Assembly (NCBI GenBank): GCA_002770955.1
Contig: PCUH01000318.1
Span: 1 to 9,300 of the forward strand
Origin: Flavobacteriales bacterium CG18_big_fil_WC_8_21_14_2_50_32_9
GTDB taxonomy: Bacteria; Bacteroidota; Bacteroidia; Flavobacteriales_E; Vicingaceae
Direction of reading: 5' to 3'
DNA: 9,300 nucleotides
This document shows positions 1 through 7,813 of this stretch, in pieces; positions within the stretch are counted from its first letter, which is position 1, and every line of letters begins with the position of its first letter. A program made the position numbers and the translations under genes. The notes under the pieces are model-generated. The model was not told the DNA's origin. It ran no database searches and saw only the letters and a program-made list of their open reading frames with translations.

Positions 1-1808
1 AATAAATAAAGTGTATCCCCTTTCATTAGTTCAAATGTGTGCGTAGAATATGCTTCAGGATTATCTATTTTCCCAATGGATTGCTTGTTGGGTTTAATTT
101 CTATAAGTTCAAAGGTTTTACCAACGGTTGGTCTAATTATATATAAAGAATTATTAGCTCCTGACCAATGAAGGGTTGCACAGCTTTCCGAAAGTTGAAG
201 CGAACAAAGAGAAATATCCATTCCATCTTTAACGTCTTCATTGCTTTTAGCAAATTCTCCAACAACAATTTCTCTGGTTTTATCTAAAATTTCTCCAGGT
301 TTGGTTATTCCATATTCTCTAACAGATCTATTTAGTGCATTGTTACAGACAACAGAAACCATTGCTCCAGGAACCCCGTGTCCAGTGCAATCTGCTACTG
401 CAAATAGGATGCAAGTTCCCTCCAATTCTCCGCCAGTTGGCGGAGGAGAATCTCCCTCCCCTTTAGGGAGGGTTGGGGTGGGGCTTGTTTCCATCCAATA
501 AAAATCGCCACTTACCACATCTTTAGGCTTAAAAAAAATAAAGCTTTGAGGAAGAAATTCTTTTACAGAAGAAAGTGTTGGAAAAATAGCTTCTTGCAAG
601 CGTTTTGCATAGGTAATACTATCAATAATTTCTTTGTGTTGGTTTTCTATTTCAAGTTTCTGGTGCGTTACAAGTAAGTTAGCTTTGTTTTTTAATTTGT
701 AGCTTCTGTAAGCTACTAATCCTAATATAGAAACAATTATTAAAAATAAAACAGAAATCCAAATGATGTGTTTTTGTTGTTCAATTTTTGATGATTTTGT
801 TACTAACTCACTGTTTTGGAGCGTAATTAATTTCTCATTTCTTGCTAATACAGCTTCTTTTTCTTGTAATTCTTTTTCAATAAGGGTTACATCTTCTTTT
901 ATTACTTTTAATTTTGCCTGGTCTTTTTCAAGTTTTTCTTGTTGTTCAGCTAATTTTATTTGATTTGAAACTACGTTGTAATTTAACTTGCTAAGGTTTT
1001 GTTGTTGACTAGCTATTTTTTTATTTTGAATATCAACCAGTTCTTTTTGTTTAATTAGTTCTATGGTTGAAGCTTCAATGAGTTGTTCTTTCTCTTTAAT
1101 TTCAGCTACTTTTTGCTCTAATTTTTCGTTTTGTGCTGCTAGCGTAACTTTTTTTGCTTCTATTTCTTTTTCTAGTTGTTTTTGTTGTGCAATAATTGCT
1201 TCTAAGTCTTTAGTGTTTACTTGTACTTTGTTTTCATTTTGAAGCGTAATGGTCTCCATTTTTTCTAAAAGTGAATCCCATTCTCGTTTAGTTTTAATTG
1301 CAATTGTTTTGATAACAACATTCACTTTCAACCCTGCTTTGTTGCATTTTTCTTCATTAAGTTCAAATTCAATTTTATCATTTACATCTAAAAAATTAAT
1401 CATGGATTGACCAAAAGGATATTCTTTTCCAACTAATAAAACTGGATTACCTTTTGTTTTCTTATAGAGGTCTTTAATTGAGGTATTTTCTGAATTATCA
1501 AAGTAAATTAATTGTAATTCATCAAGCTTTGTGTCGTAGTTTACTCGCTCAATTTTTATAGGAATTCCTTTAACATCTTTTGTTTTGGATAGGACAATTA
1601 ATTCATCATAAACATAATTGTATTCATCACCAATAACACCAATTTTAAACTCTTTTAAAGAATTAAAATTAGACCATTCAATGTATTTTGAAAAATTATA
1701 GATGAAAAGAGCTTGCCTTGCACCATCTTCTTTGTTTTTGTCATTTTGAGCAAACAAACCTAATGCAAAGGCGAGTAATAAAAAGCTTATGAATATTTTT
1801 TTAAACAA
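1..1808 (-). CDS. YfiR-like / coiled-coil / SpoIIE-type PP2C sensor phosphatase (3' end beyond window)
   Basis: This is a predicted membrane-anchored serine/threonine phosphatase, with 602 residues visible and the C-terminus lost at the left edge. The start is TTG at 1808: an in-frame TAA lies 12 bases upstream, no ATG precedes the conserved domain, and a signal peptide (LFKKIFISFLLLAFALGLFA, then QND) begins directly there. Residues about 25-175 match the YfiR/HmsC (DUF4154) pattern, with FIYNFSKYIEW near the start and GKEYPFGQSMINF then a KAGLKV motif near the end. A long Gln/Glu/Lys-rich coiled coil follows (about 190-340), then one membrane helix (about 345-365, WISVLFLIIVSILGLVAY), then the SpoIIE/PP2C domain with DVVSGDFYW (430-438), ADCTGHGVPGA (472-482) and DGMD (528-531). 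D435 and D473 are the expected metal ligands. The expected role is periplasmic or envelope sensing coupled to cytoplasmic dephosphorylation of an anti-sigma-antagonist type partner; the substrate is unknown. It lies 69 bases downstream of ftsE on the same strand. A repeat-derived insert of about 22 residues sits between the two metal motifs. Confidence 0.88.
   Translation of the reverse strand, partial: MFKKIFISFLLLAFALGLFAQNDKNKEDGARQALFIYNFSKYIEWSNFNSLKEFKIGVIGDEYNYVYDELIVLSKTKDVKGIPIKIERVNYDTKLDELQLIYFDNSENTSIKDLYKKTKGNPVLLVGKEYPFGQSMINFLDVNDKIEFELNEEKCNKAGLKVNVVIKTIAIKTKREWDSLLEKMETITLQNENKVQVNTKDLEAIIAQQKQLEKEIEAKKVTLAAQNEKLEQKVAEIKEKEQLIEASTIELIKQKELVDIQNKKIASQQQNLSKLNYNVVSNQIKLAEQQEKLEKDQAKLKVIKEDVTLIEKELQEKEAVLARNEKLITLQNSELVTKSSKIEQQKHIIWISVLFLIIVSILGLVAYRSYKLKNKANLLVTHQKLEIENQHKEIIDSITYAKRLQEAIFPTLSSVKEFLPQSFIFFKPKDVVSGDFYWMETSPTPTLPKGEGDSPPPTGGELEGTCILFAVADCTGHGVPGAMVSVVCNNALNRSVREYGITKPGEILDKTREIVVGEFAKSNEDVKDGMDISLCSLQLSESCATLHWSGANNSLYIIRPTVGKTFELIEIKPNKQSIGKIDNPEAYSTHTFELMKGDTLYL
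417..485 (-). repeat. Composite GC-rich palindromic element inserted in frame in the phosphatase gene
   Basis: Within AT-rich coding DNA this stretch is strikingly GC-rich and carries three chained palindromes: CTCCGCCA/TGGCGGAG with a 2-base loop (428-445), GGAGA/TCTCC with a 1-base loop (445-455), and CCCTCCC/GGGAGGG with a 5-base loop (454-472). A C-rich tail (GCCCCACCCCAACC on the minus strand) adjoins. The gene's frame is kept: it reads SPTPTLPKGEG then DSPPPTGGELEG, about residues 442-464. In this family the segment between the GDFYW and AVADCTGHG motifs is normally a short turn, so about 66-72 bases appear to be extra. Similar small palindromic repeats are widespread in Bacteroidota genomes; that assignment is from memory. 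Confidence 0.75.
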
Positions 1809-1877
1809 AATTTTAAGTTAAAATTTCAGGAAAGATAATAAAATTAGTTTAAAACTACATAGCAATAGCGTGTATTC

Positions 1878-2603
1878 TTATAAATTTTCTCCTTCATGCT
1901 TCGTGTCATCATTAGAAGTAGGGATAGGAATATTGATTTTTGCATTCATTTCCACTAGGTTACTAGATTCACACTTTATGGTTCTGGAAGGAAATTTTTG
2001 CATGAGTTGAAAATCGTGGGTAGCCATTAAAATTGCTTTTCCTTTTTTACTTATTTCAAAAAGTAATTTAATTATTTCTTCCGAAGTTTCAGGGTCTAAA
2101 TTTCCTGTTGGCTCATCAGCCAAAATTAATTCAGGGTCATTAAGTAATGCTCTAGCAATAACAACACGTTGCTGTTCTCCACCCGAGAGTTCGTGAGGAA
2201 ATTTAAAGCCTTTGTTTGATAAACCAACACTTTTTAGTACTTCTTCACATCGCCCTGTCATTTTTGCTTTATCTTTCCAACCTGTAGCTTTTAAAACAAA
2301 CAACAAATTATCCATCACACTTCTATCTGAAAGTAATTGAAAATCTTGAAAAACGATGCCCAATTTTCTTCGCAAATAAGGAACCTTACTTCGTTTTAGA
2401 TTTACTAAGTCAAAATCGCAAACAGAAGCATTTCCTTCTTTCAATGCAAGGTCGCCATAAAGGGTTTTTAATAAACTGCTTTTTCCTGCCCCAGTTTTTC
2501 CAATTAAATAAACAAATTCTCCTTTATTTATTTGCATATCAACATTTTGAAGAACAAGGTTCTCTTTTTGAAAAATGTTTGCTTTTGAAATGGATATAAT
2601 CAT
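1878..2603 (-). CDS. ftsE: FtsE-like ABC transporter ATP-binding protein
   Basis: This is a complete ABC ATPase of 241 residues of the FtsE/LolD/MacB-like class, closest in pattern to FtsE. It has a Walker A GKTGAGKS (35-42), a Q-loop FQDFQLL (85-91), a signature LSGGEQQ (139-145), a Walker B LILADEPTGNLD (159-170) and the switch histidine in MATHD (H196). FtsE partners FtsX in the inner membrane to activate periplasmic peptidoglycan hydrolases at the division site. No ftsX is visible here, which fits my recollection that ftsE and ftsX are often unlinked in Bacteroidota. The last 25 or so residues form a polar tail beyond the ATPase fold (PIPTSNDDTKHEGENL), an extension of unknown use. The gene diverges from the TPR gene, and the phosphatase gene follows 69 bases downstream. 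ATG at 2603 is 24 bases from a good -7 box. LolD or another MacB-type ATPase is the alternative. Confidence 0.85.
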   Translation of the reverse strand: MIISISKANIFQKENLVLQNVDMQINKGEFVYLIGKTGAGKSSLLKTLYGDLALKEGNASVCDFDLVNLKRSKVPYLRRKLGIVFQDFQLLSDRSVMDNLLFVLKATGWKDKAKMTGRCEEVLKSVGLSNKGFKFPHELSGGEQQRVVIARALLNDPELILADEPTGNLDPETSEEIIKLLFEISKKGKAILMATHDFQLMQKFPSRTIKCESSNLVEMNAKINIPIPTSNDDTKHEGENL

Positions 2604-2626
2604 AGTGTAAAAATATTCTATAATAA

Positions 2627-2634
2627 CAAATGTA
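2627..2634 (-). promoter_or_regulatory. Bacteroidota-type -7 promoter element for ftsE
   Basis: The minus strand reads TACATTTG, a perfect match to the Bacteroidota -7 consensus TAnnTTTG. It lies 24 bases upstream of the ftsE ATG, implying a leader of roughly 15-20 bases. No convincing TTTG -33 element was found at the usual distance, so the call rests on the -7 box and its position. Confidence 0.5.
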
Positions 2635-2699
2635 TCTAAATATTTGAATAATCTAAGGCTTATTCTTTACTTAAATTAAATTAATGTCAACATACTGCC

Positions 2700-2721
2700 G
2701 TTGAAAACTTGAAAGTTTAAC
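2700..2721. promoter_or_regulatory. Operator-like inverted repeat in the divergent ftsE/TPR intergenic region
   Basis: AAACTT/AAGTTT arms flank a GA centre (2705-2718). The arms extend to GTT/AAC if a two-base bulge is allowed on the left. The repeat sits between the two divergent genes, 65 bases upstream of the TPR start. It could be a regulator site, but a palindrome of this size can arise by chance in AT-rich DNA. Confidence 0.2.
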
Positions 2722-2785
2722 TGATTTAAAATGTATATTCCTTTTTAATTTTACAAAACATATTCTTTAAAATGGGGATTTTCTA

Positions 2786-5700
2786 ATGAATTTAAAAAAT
2801 TGTTTGCTTTCTGGAGTTTTTTGTTGTTTTATTAGTGTTTTTTATGCTCAACAAACTACTGTTTTTACTCAGCCCAACGCTACATACAATAGAGCCATGG
2901 AGCTTTATGATAAAGAAAAGTATAGTGCAGCCCAAGAACAATTTTCATTGTTGCTAAAATCAAACAGTGATGATAAATCAGAAATTGTTGTAAATGCATC
3001 TTATTACCATGCGTTGTGTGGATTAAACTTATTTAATAATGATGCAGAGGCATTATTAATTGAATTTACATTGAAATATCCTGATAGTCCTAAAGTTAAA
3101 TTGGCATTTTTTCATTTAGGAAATTATTATTTCAGAAAAAAAAAGTATGATGATGCATTGATATGGTTTAGCAAAATTGATGCTTATGACTTATCGATGG
3201 ATGAATTAGCTGAATATTATTTTAAAAAAGGATATTGTAATTTTCAATTAGAAAACTACGAACAAGCCTCAACCGCATTCTTTGAAATAAAGGATACGGA
3301 TAATGCTTATACTTCGCCAGCTCGTTATTATTATGCACATATTGCGTATCTTCAAAAGAAATATGAATCTGCTTTGCAAACATTTTTAACCCTTAAAAAT
3401 GATGAAAAATTTGCTGCAATTGTGCCTTATTACATCACTCAAATTTATTATTTACAAGAAAAATATGACGATGTAATTTCTTATGCACCAGCTCTTTTAG
3501 ATAGTGCAATACCTAACAGATCAGCCGAAATCTCAAGGTTAATTGGCGATTCTTATTACAGAACCAATAAATATAAAAAAGCCATTCCATATTTATTAAG
3601 ATACAATAAAGAAAAACCTGTTGAAGCAAATAGAGCTGATTATTACCAATTAGGTTATGCTTATTTTAAGTCGGATAGTTGCGAAAAAGCGATTACTTGG
3701 TTCAAAAAATCAATTTCAAAAGCAGATAGTATTTCTCAAATTGCACATTATCATTTGGCTGAGTGCTATTTTAAACAAGGAGAAAAAAAATATGCTCAAA
3801 ATTCATTTCGAGAAGCATCATTAATTGATTTTGATAAACAAATTCAAGAAGATGCCTTGTTTAGTTTTGCCAAAATATCTTACGAACTGTCTTACCATCC
3901 TTTTAATGATGCCATAAGAGCTTTTGAAAAATTCATCAACACCTATCCAAACTCTACCAAACTAAATGATGCTTATGAATTTCTTTTAACCGTATATTTC
4001 ACAACAAAAAACTATAAAGCAGCTCTAGAATCCTTAGAGAATATCAAGAAATTAGATTATCCCTTACAAGAAGCCTATCAAAAAGTTGCTTACTACAGAG
4101 GTGTAGATTTATTTAATAGTCAAAATTATTCAGAAGCCATTGTTCATTTTAATAAATCCGATAAATATCCTGTTTCAAACAAAATTAAATTGGAAAATAT
4201 GTATTGGAGAGCTGAAGCTAATTACCGATTAACCAATTATACGATTGCCGTTGGTGAGTATAAAAAATTTATTTATGAACCCAATGCTATCGCCTCAACA
4301 ACGTATAATGACGCACATTATAATTTAGGATATGCCTATTTTGAATTAAAAGAATATAGTAATGCAAACGGTTGGTTTAGAAAATTTATTCAAAACGCAC
4401 CCTCAGAAAACACTAAAATTAAAAATGATGCATTTAATAGAATTGGCGATTGTTTTTTAATTTCAAAGGAGTATAAATCAGCCATTGAGTTTTATGATAA
4501 AGCTGCGATGTTAGGTGTTTATCAATATGATTATTCTCTTTATCAAAGTGCTATAGTTAATGGCGTTATGGGAAATTATGCTGATAAAATTAGTTTGCTG
4601 AATACATTAATTAATCAGAAAAAACAATCTTATTTGTTGGATGATGCTATTTATGAACTAGCAAAAACACAACAAGATAGAAATCAGTTTGATAAGGCGT
4701 TGGTTAACTATGAAAAATTACTTTCTGAACATTCCAATAGTCCATATATTAGTAAAGCATTAGTTAAAAAAGGATTGATTCATTATAATCAAAAAGAAGA
4801 TAGTAAGGCACTTATTGCATTTAAAAGAGTGGTTGCAGATTATCCTTCAACATCAGAGGCAACAGAAGCATTATCTACTATTAAAAAAATATATATTGAA
4901 AAAGGCGATTTAGCAACGTATGAAACCTATCTTTCAAGTGTTGGAAATGTTGATGAGTCACAAATGATTTTGGATAAAGATTATTATGAAGTAGCAGAAA
5001 ATAATTACATGAATGGAAATTGCCAACAAGCAACAACTGATTTCACAAAATATTTAGAAAAATATCCAACAGGAACGTATAGAATAAATGCATTTTTTTA
5101 TAGAGCTGTTTGCGAGCTTAAATCAGGATTTAAAAATGAAGCCTTAATTGGTTTTAATGAAGTACTGAAAGCCTCTAAAAATAACTTTACTGAAAATGCT
5201 TTATTAAACAGTGGTAAGTTAAATACCGAATTAGGTAATATACAAGAAGCCCTCAACAATTACAGTCAATTAGAATATTTGGCCGATGTTCAAGAAAATG
5301 TTTTTTTAGCTCAAGTGGAACAAATGCGACTTAATTTTAAACTCAATAATTTTGAAAACACAATTAAATATTGTCAATTAATTATAAATAAGGATGTGTC
5401 TTCAAATGTATTAACCTCCGAAGCCCACTTAATTTATGCTAAAACAGCACTAAAACAAGATGATTTTAATTTAGCCCTAAAAGAATTTACTACCATTTCA
5501 TCCACCAACAATAAATTTGGAGTTGAAGCAAAATACAATGTAGCTTATATTTTTTATCTTAGAGGAGAATACAATCAATGTGAATCAGAAGTTTTTAGTT
5601 TAGTTAAAAACTTTTCTTCGTATGATTATTGGATAGGAAAAGCGTTGCTTTTATTGGCTGATAATTACATTGCAAAAGAAGATATTTTTCAAGCAAAAAT

Positions 5701-5890
5701 TACACTTAAAAACATTAAAGACAATAGTAAACATGCCGATTTGGTTGCAACAGCAACTGAAAAATTAACAATTATTGAAAATCAAGAAGTAGAAAAAGAA
5801 GTTAACAAAGAAAAAGAAATGGAGCTAAAACTGTATGACAATGTGAAACTTGATGATTTATTTTATGAAGAAGAGAAAATAAGGGATTAG
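2786..5890 (+). CDS. Large periplasmic tetratricopeptide-repeat protein
   Basis: This 1034-residue protein is made almost entirely of TPR-type helical hairpins. A signal peptide (residues 1-21, ending SVFYA before QQT) has a signal peptidase I site and no lipobox, so export to the periplasm is expected. Repeats start at about residue 33 (NRAMELYDKEKYSAAQEQF). They recur with TPR spacing, for example FFHLGNYYFRKKKYDDALIWF (about 108), HYNLGYAYFELKEYSNANGWF (about 511), ALVKKGLIHYNQKEDSKALIAF (about 660) and AKTALKQDDFNLALKEF (about 890). The superhelix should act as a scaffold, and no enzymatic motif is seen. The C-terminus is a charged Glu/Lys tail. The beta-barrel gene follows 99 bases downstream on the same strand, and I recall this TPR/barrel pairing from other Bacteroidota, which suggests an envelope complex. 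Its specific function is not known to me. The start ATG at 2786 is fixed by the signal peptide. Confidence 0.85.
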   Translation: MNLKNCLLSGVFCCFISVFYAQQTTVFTQPNATYNRAMELYDKEKYSAAQEQFSLLLKSNSDDKSEIVVNASYYHALCGLNLFNNDAEALLIEFTLKYPDSPKVKLAFFHLGNYYFRKKKYDDALIWFSKIDAYDLSMDELAEYYFKKGYCNFQLENYEQASTAFFEIKDTDNAYTSPARYYYAHIAYLQKKYESALQTFLTLKNDEKFAAIVPYYITQIYYLQEKYDDVISYAPALLDSAIPNRSAEISRLIGDSYYRTNKYKKAIPYLLRYNKEKPVEANRADYYQLGYAYFKSDSCEKAITWFKKSISKADSISQIAHYHLAECYFKQGEKKYAQNSFREASLIDFDKQIQEDALFSFAKISYELSYHPFNDAIRAFEKFINTYPNSTKLNDAYEFLLTVYFTTKNYKAALESLENIKKLDYPLQEAYQKVAYYRGVDLFNSQNYSEAIVHFNKSDKYPVSNKIKLENMYWRAEANYRLTNYTIAVGEYKKFIYEPNAIASTTYNDAHYNLGYAYFELKEYSNANGWFRKFIQNAPSENTKIKNDAFNRIGDCFLISKEYKSAIEFYDKAAMLGVYQYDYSLYQSAIVNGVMGNYADKISLLNTLINQKKQSYLLDDAIYELAKTQQDRNQFDKALVNYEKLLSEHSNSPYISKALVKKGLIHYNQKEDSKALIAFKRVVADYPSTSEATEALSTIKKIYIEKGDLATYETYLSSVGNVDESQMILDKDYYEVAENNYMNGNCQQATTDFTKYLEKYPTGTYRINAFFYRAVCELKSGFKNEALIGFNEVLKASKNNFTENALLNSGKLNTELGNIQEALNNYSQLEYLADVQENVFLAQVEQMRLNFKLNNFENTIKYCQLIINKDVSSNVLTSEAHLIYAKTALKQDDFNLALKEFTTISSTNNKFGVEAKYNVAYIFYLRGEYNQCESEVFSLVKNFSSYDYWIGKALLLLADNYIAKEDIFQAKITLKNIKDNSKHADLVATATEKLTIIENQEVEKEVNKEKEMELKLYDNVKLDDLFYEEEKIRD

Positions 5891-5989
5891 GTGTTAGTAG
5901 TTAGAAATTTGTATTACACTTATCGAAAATCAATGCCGAAAAAATAGTTTCAAAAAATATATATTTCGACACTTTAAACAAAAAAAATT

Positions 5990-7675
5990 ATGAAGCGTAT
6001 TTTAATAACAATTTTACTACTCCAGTTTAGCTTTATTACTGCCATTGCTCAAAATTCAGTTATAGATAGTACTACTGTTTTTTCTGTAGAAGCATATCAG
6101 CCTTTTTTAAATGAGGCAATTAAGATTAAAAAAAATCCTTCAATAAATGACACTACTAAAATAATTCCTCAATTAAAGTACGCTTTTATTAACAAGCAAA
6201 TCCCCGTTAATTTTGAAATAGACCCCATTAAGCCTGCAAAAATAGTTGGAGAACCATTAAAAAAGCTTTACAGAGGATATGCAAAAGTTGGTTTTGGAAC
6301 CAACACCATGCCTTTGGCAGAAATTTATTATAATTCGGTAAGAAATAAAGAATTTGCATGGGGAATAGATTTACAACACCTTTCATCTAAAGGAGTTTTA
6401 AATATTGGTAATAGTGGTTTCTCTGATAATCATATTGGCTTATTTGGAAATAAATACACCAAACAGTTTACCATTAAAAGTAAATTTGATTTTAATAGAA
6501 ATGCTGTTAATTACTATGGAATACCCGATAATTTACCTAAACAAACTTTTCCTTCAGAAGGTATTGAAAACCAACGATTAAATAAATACAGTGCATCTCT
6601 TGGCTTATCAAGGAATTTCACAGACACCAATCAGTTTGATTATCATGCAAACATTCGTTATCATAACGTAAATGATTTGTTTAATGTGTCGGAAAACAAT
6701 GTTCAGTTTGATGGTAAATTAAATAAATACTATAAAAAAGAATTGTATGAAATTGGTGCTGTTATTAATTATGATAAGTTGAGTAATTCTTTAGATTTGA
6801 GCAATACTTTATCTGTTGGGTTAACCCCTCAAATTAGTACACAAACAAAAAAATGGAAGTTTAATTTAGGTGCAGGTTTGTTTGTTAACTCTCATGAGTT
6901 TTTAGAAAAAGAAAATAATTTCCATTTTTATCCCATGGCTGAATTCAAATACAATATTGTTGACAATATATTAATTCCTTATGTTGGTGTGAAAGGTGGA
7001 ATCATAAACAACAATTTAAACACTTTTTTCAATGAAAATCCATTTATAAATACAGATGCTTTGGTGTTATTAAATAGCAATCAAAAATATGATGCTTATG
7101 TTGGAATTAGAGGAAGCATAAGCAATAGAATTACTTTTAAAACAAGCGTAAGTAAACAAAAAATTGACAACCAACCCTTGTATGTAAAAGAAATGAATAC
7201 TATTTTACAAAATAAATTTGCTGTAATTTATGATGAGATTGATTTCTTTGTTGTTAATGTTGAACTTACCTACCAACAATTGGAAAAATTGAAATTCATA
7301 TTAACAACCGATTATTATGCTTACAATGCAAAAAATGAGTTAGAAGTATGGCACAAACCACAATATAAATCAATGCTGTCTGGAATTTATGATTTAGAAG
7401 ATAAAATAATTGTAAGAGTTGACTTTTTTGTTTTAGGCAAACAATATGCTAAAGTAATGGAAACCATAACCACAACAGAAGGAACAATTACTAGACCTAC
7501 ATCAAAAAAATTGGGAGGCGTATTTGATGCAAATATTGGGTTTGAATATCGTTATACTAAAAAACTATCAGCGTTTGTAAACTTCAATAATTTCTTTACG
7601 GTTCGTTATCAGCGTTATCAAGATTATCCAATGCAACAGTTTAATGTAATGGGCGGGTTGACTTATTCTTTTTGA
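5990..7675 (+). CDS. Outer-membrane beta-barrel protein, plug-less TonB-receptor-like family
   Basis: This 561-residue protein has a clear signal peptide (MKRILITILLLQFSFITAIA, then QNS). A periplasmic segment of about 75 residues follows, rich in Pro and Lys (QIPVNFEIDPIKPAKIVGEP). From residue about 92 (KLYRGYAKVGFGTNTMPLAE) to the end there are alternating amphipathic strands typical of a transmembrane barrel, for example LYEIGAVINYDKL, KWKFNLGAGLFV and GGVFDANIGFEYRY. The protein ends in GGLTYSF, and a C-terminal aromatic residue is typical of proteins inserted by the BAM machinery. Homologues are often labelled TonB-dependent receptor, but I see neither a plug domain nor a TonB box, so transport by that mechanism is doubtful. 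No type IX secretion C-terminal domain is seen. It probably works with the upstream TPR protein, either co-transcribed or from a weak box (TATATTTC, 5960-5967). Cargo is unknown. Confidence 0.8.
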   Translation: MKRILITILLLQFSFITAIAQNSVIDSTTVFSVEAYQPFLNEAIKIKKNPSINDTTKIIPQLKYAFINKQIPVNFEIDPIKPAKIVGEPLKKLYRGYAKVGFGTNTMPLAEIYYNSVRNKEFAWGIDLQHLSSKGVLNIGNSGFSDNHIGLFGNKYTKQFTIKSKFDFNRNAVNYYGIPDNLPKQTFPSEGIENQRLNKYSASLGLSRNFTDTNQFDYHANIRYHNVNDLFNVSENNVQFDGKLNKYYKKELYEIGAVINYDKLSNSLDLSNTLSVGLTPQISTQTKKWKFNLGAGLFVNSHEFLEKENNFHFYPMAEFKYNIVDNILIPYVGVKGGIINNNLNTFFNENPFINTDALVLLNSNQKYDAYVGIRGSISNRITFKTSVSKQKIDNQPLYVKEMNTILQNKFAVIYDEIDFFVVNVELTYQQLEKLKFILTTDYYAYNAKNELEVWHKPQYKSMLSGIYDLEDKIIVRVDFFVLGKQYAKVMETITTTEGTITRPTSKKLGGVFDANIGFEYRYTKKLSAFVNFNNFFTVRYQRYQDYPMQQFNVMGGLTYSF

Positions 7676-7799
7676 TGAAGATATATTTTTCCTTCACTGA
7701 GCTTAGTCTGAAGTGAGGCAAGAGTCCCGATAGTTCCGATAGCTATCGGGAGCCATTGCACAAAAAGGCTTGGCTTCAAACTACAGACAGAGGGGGGCT
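7676..7799. repeat. Intergenic cluster of small palindromic repeats
   Basis: No gene is visible here. The stretch holds CTTCA/TGAAG around CTGAGCTTAGTC (7692-7713), a degenerate form of a CACTGAGC-type repeat I recall from Bacteroidota. It also holds a hairpin TCCCGATAG/CTATCGGGA (7725-7733 and 7743-7751), whose inner part CCGATAGCTATCGG (7736-7749) is a perfect palindrome. TAGTCTGAAG (7704-7713) recurs inverted as TAGTTTGAAG (7783-7774). The cluster lies between the barrel gene and the accessory block. No T-run follows the hairpin on either strand, so intrinsic termination is not evident, although it may still act as an end-of-transcript structure. Confidence 0.6.
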
Positions 7800-7810
7800 G
7801 TTGGCACACG
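7800..7810. repeat. Distal boundary repeat of unit B
   Basis: The plus strand reads GTTGGCACACG. Its reverse complement CGTGTGCCAAC matches TGTGTGCCAAC at 8281-8291 at 10 of 11 positions, so the two enclose gene B as an inverted pair. It starts 3 bases beyond the gene B stop codon. The bases just outside, GCT, are the same as outside the repeat at 8304. Confidence 0.6.
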
Positions 7811-7813
7811 TTT

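Noticed and set aside
417..485. Frameshift or pseudogene caused by the repeat in the phosphatase gene
   Set aside because: The frame was followed codon by codon through the insert, with GDFYW before it and ADCTGHG after it in the same frame and no stop codon.
241..501. Plus-strand open frame of 86 codons
   Set aside because: It lies antisense to the SpoIIE domain, whose conserved motifs clearly read on the minus strand. Its Pro/Gly-rich end is just the palindromic insert read backwards.
763..963. Plus-strand open frame of 66 codons
   Set aside because: It is antisense to the membrane helix and coiled coil of the phosphatase. Its Phe/Ser/Cys-rich content is what reversed Lys/Glu/Gln codons give.
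7725..7751. Intrinsic terminator for the barrel gene
   Set aside because: The stem is good, but no T-run follows on either strand and the sequence matches a dispersed-repeat type hairpin. Termination cannot be claimed from it.
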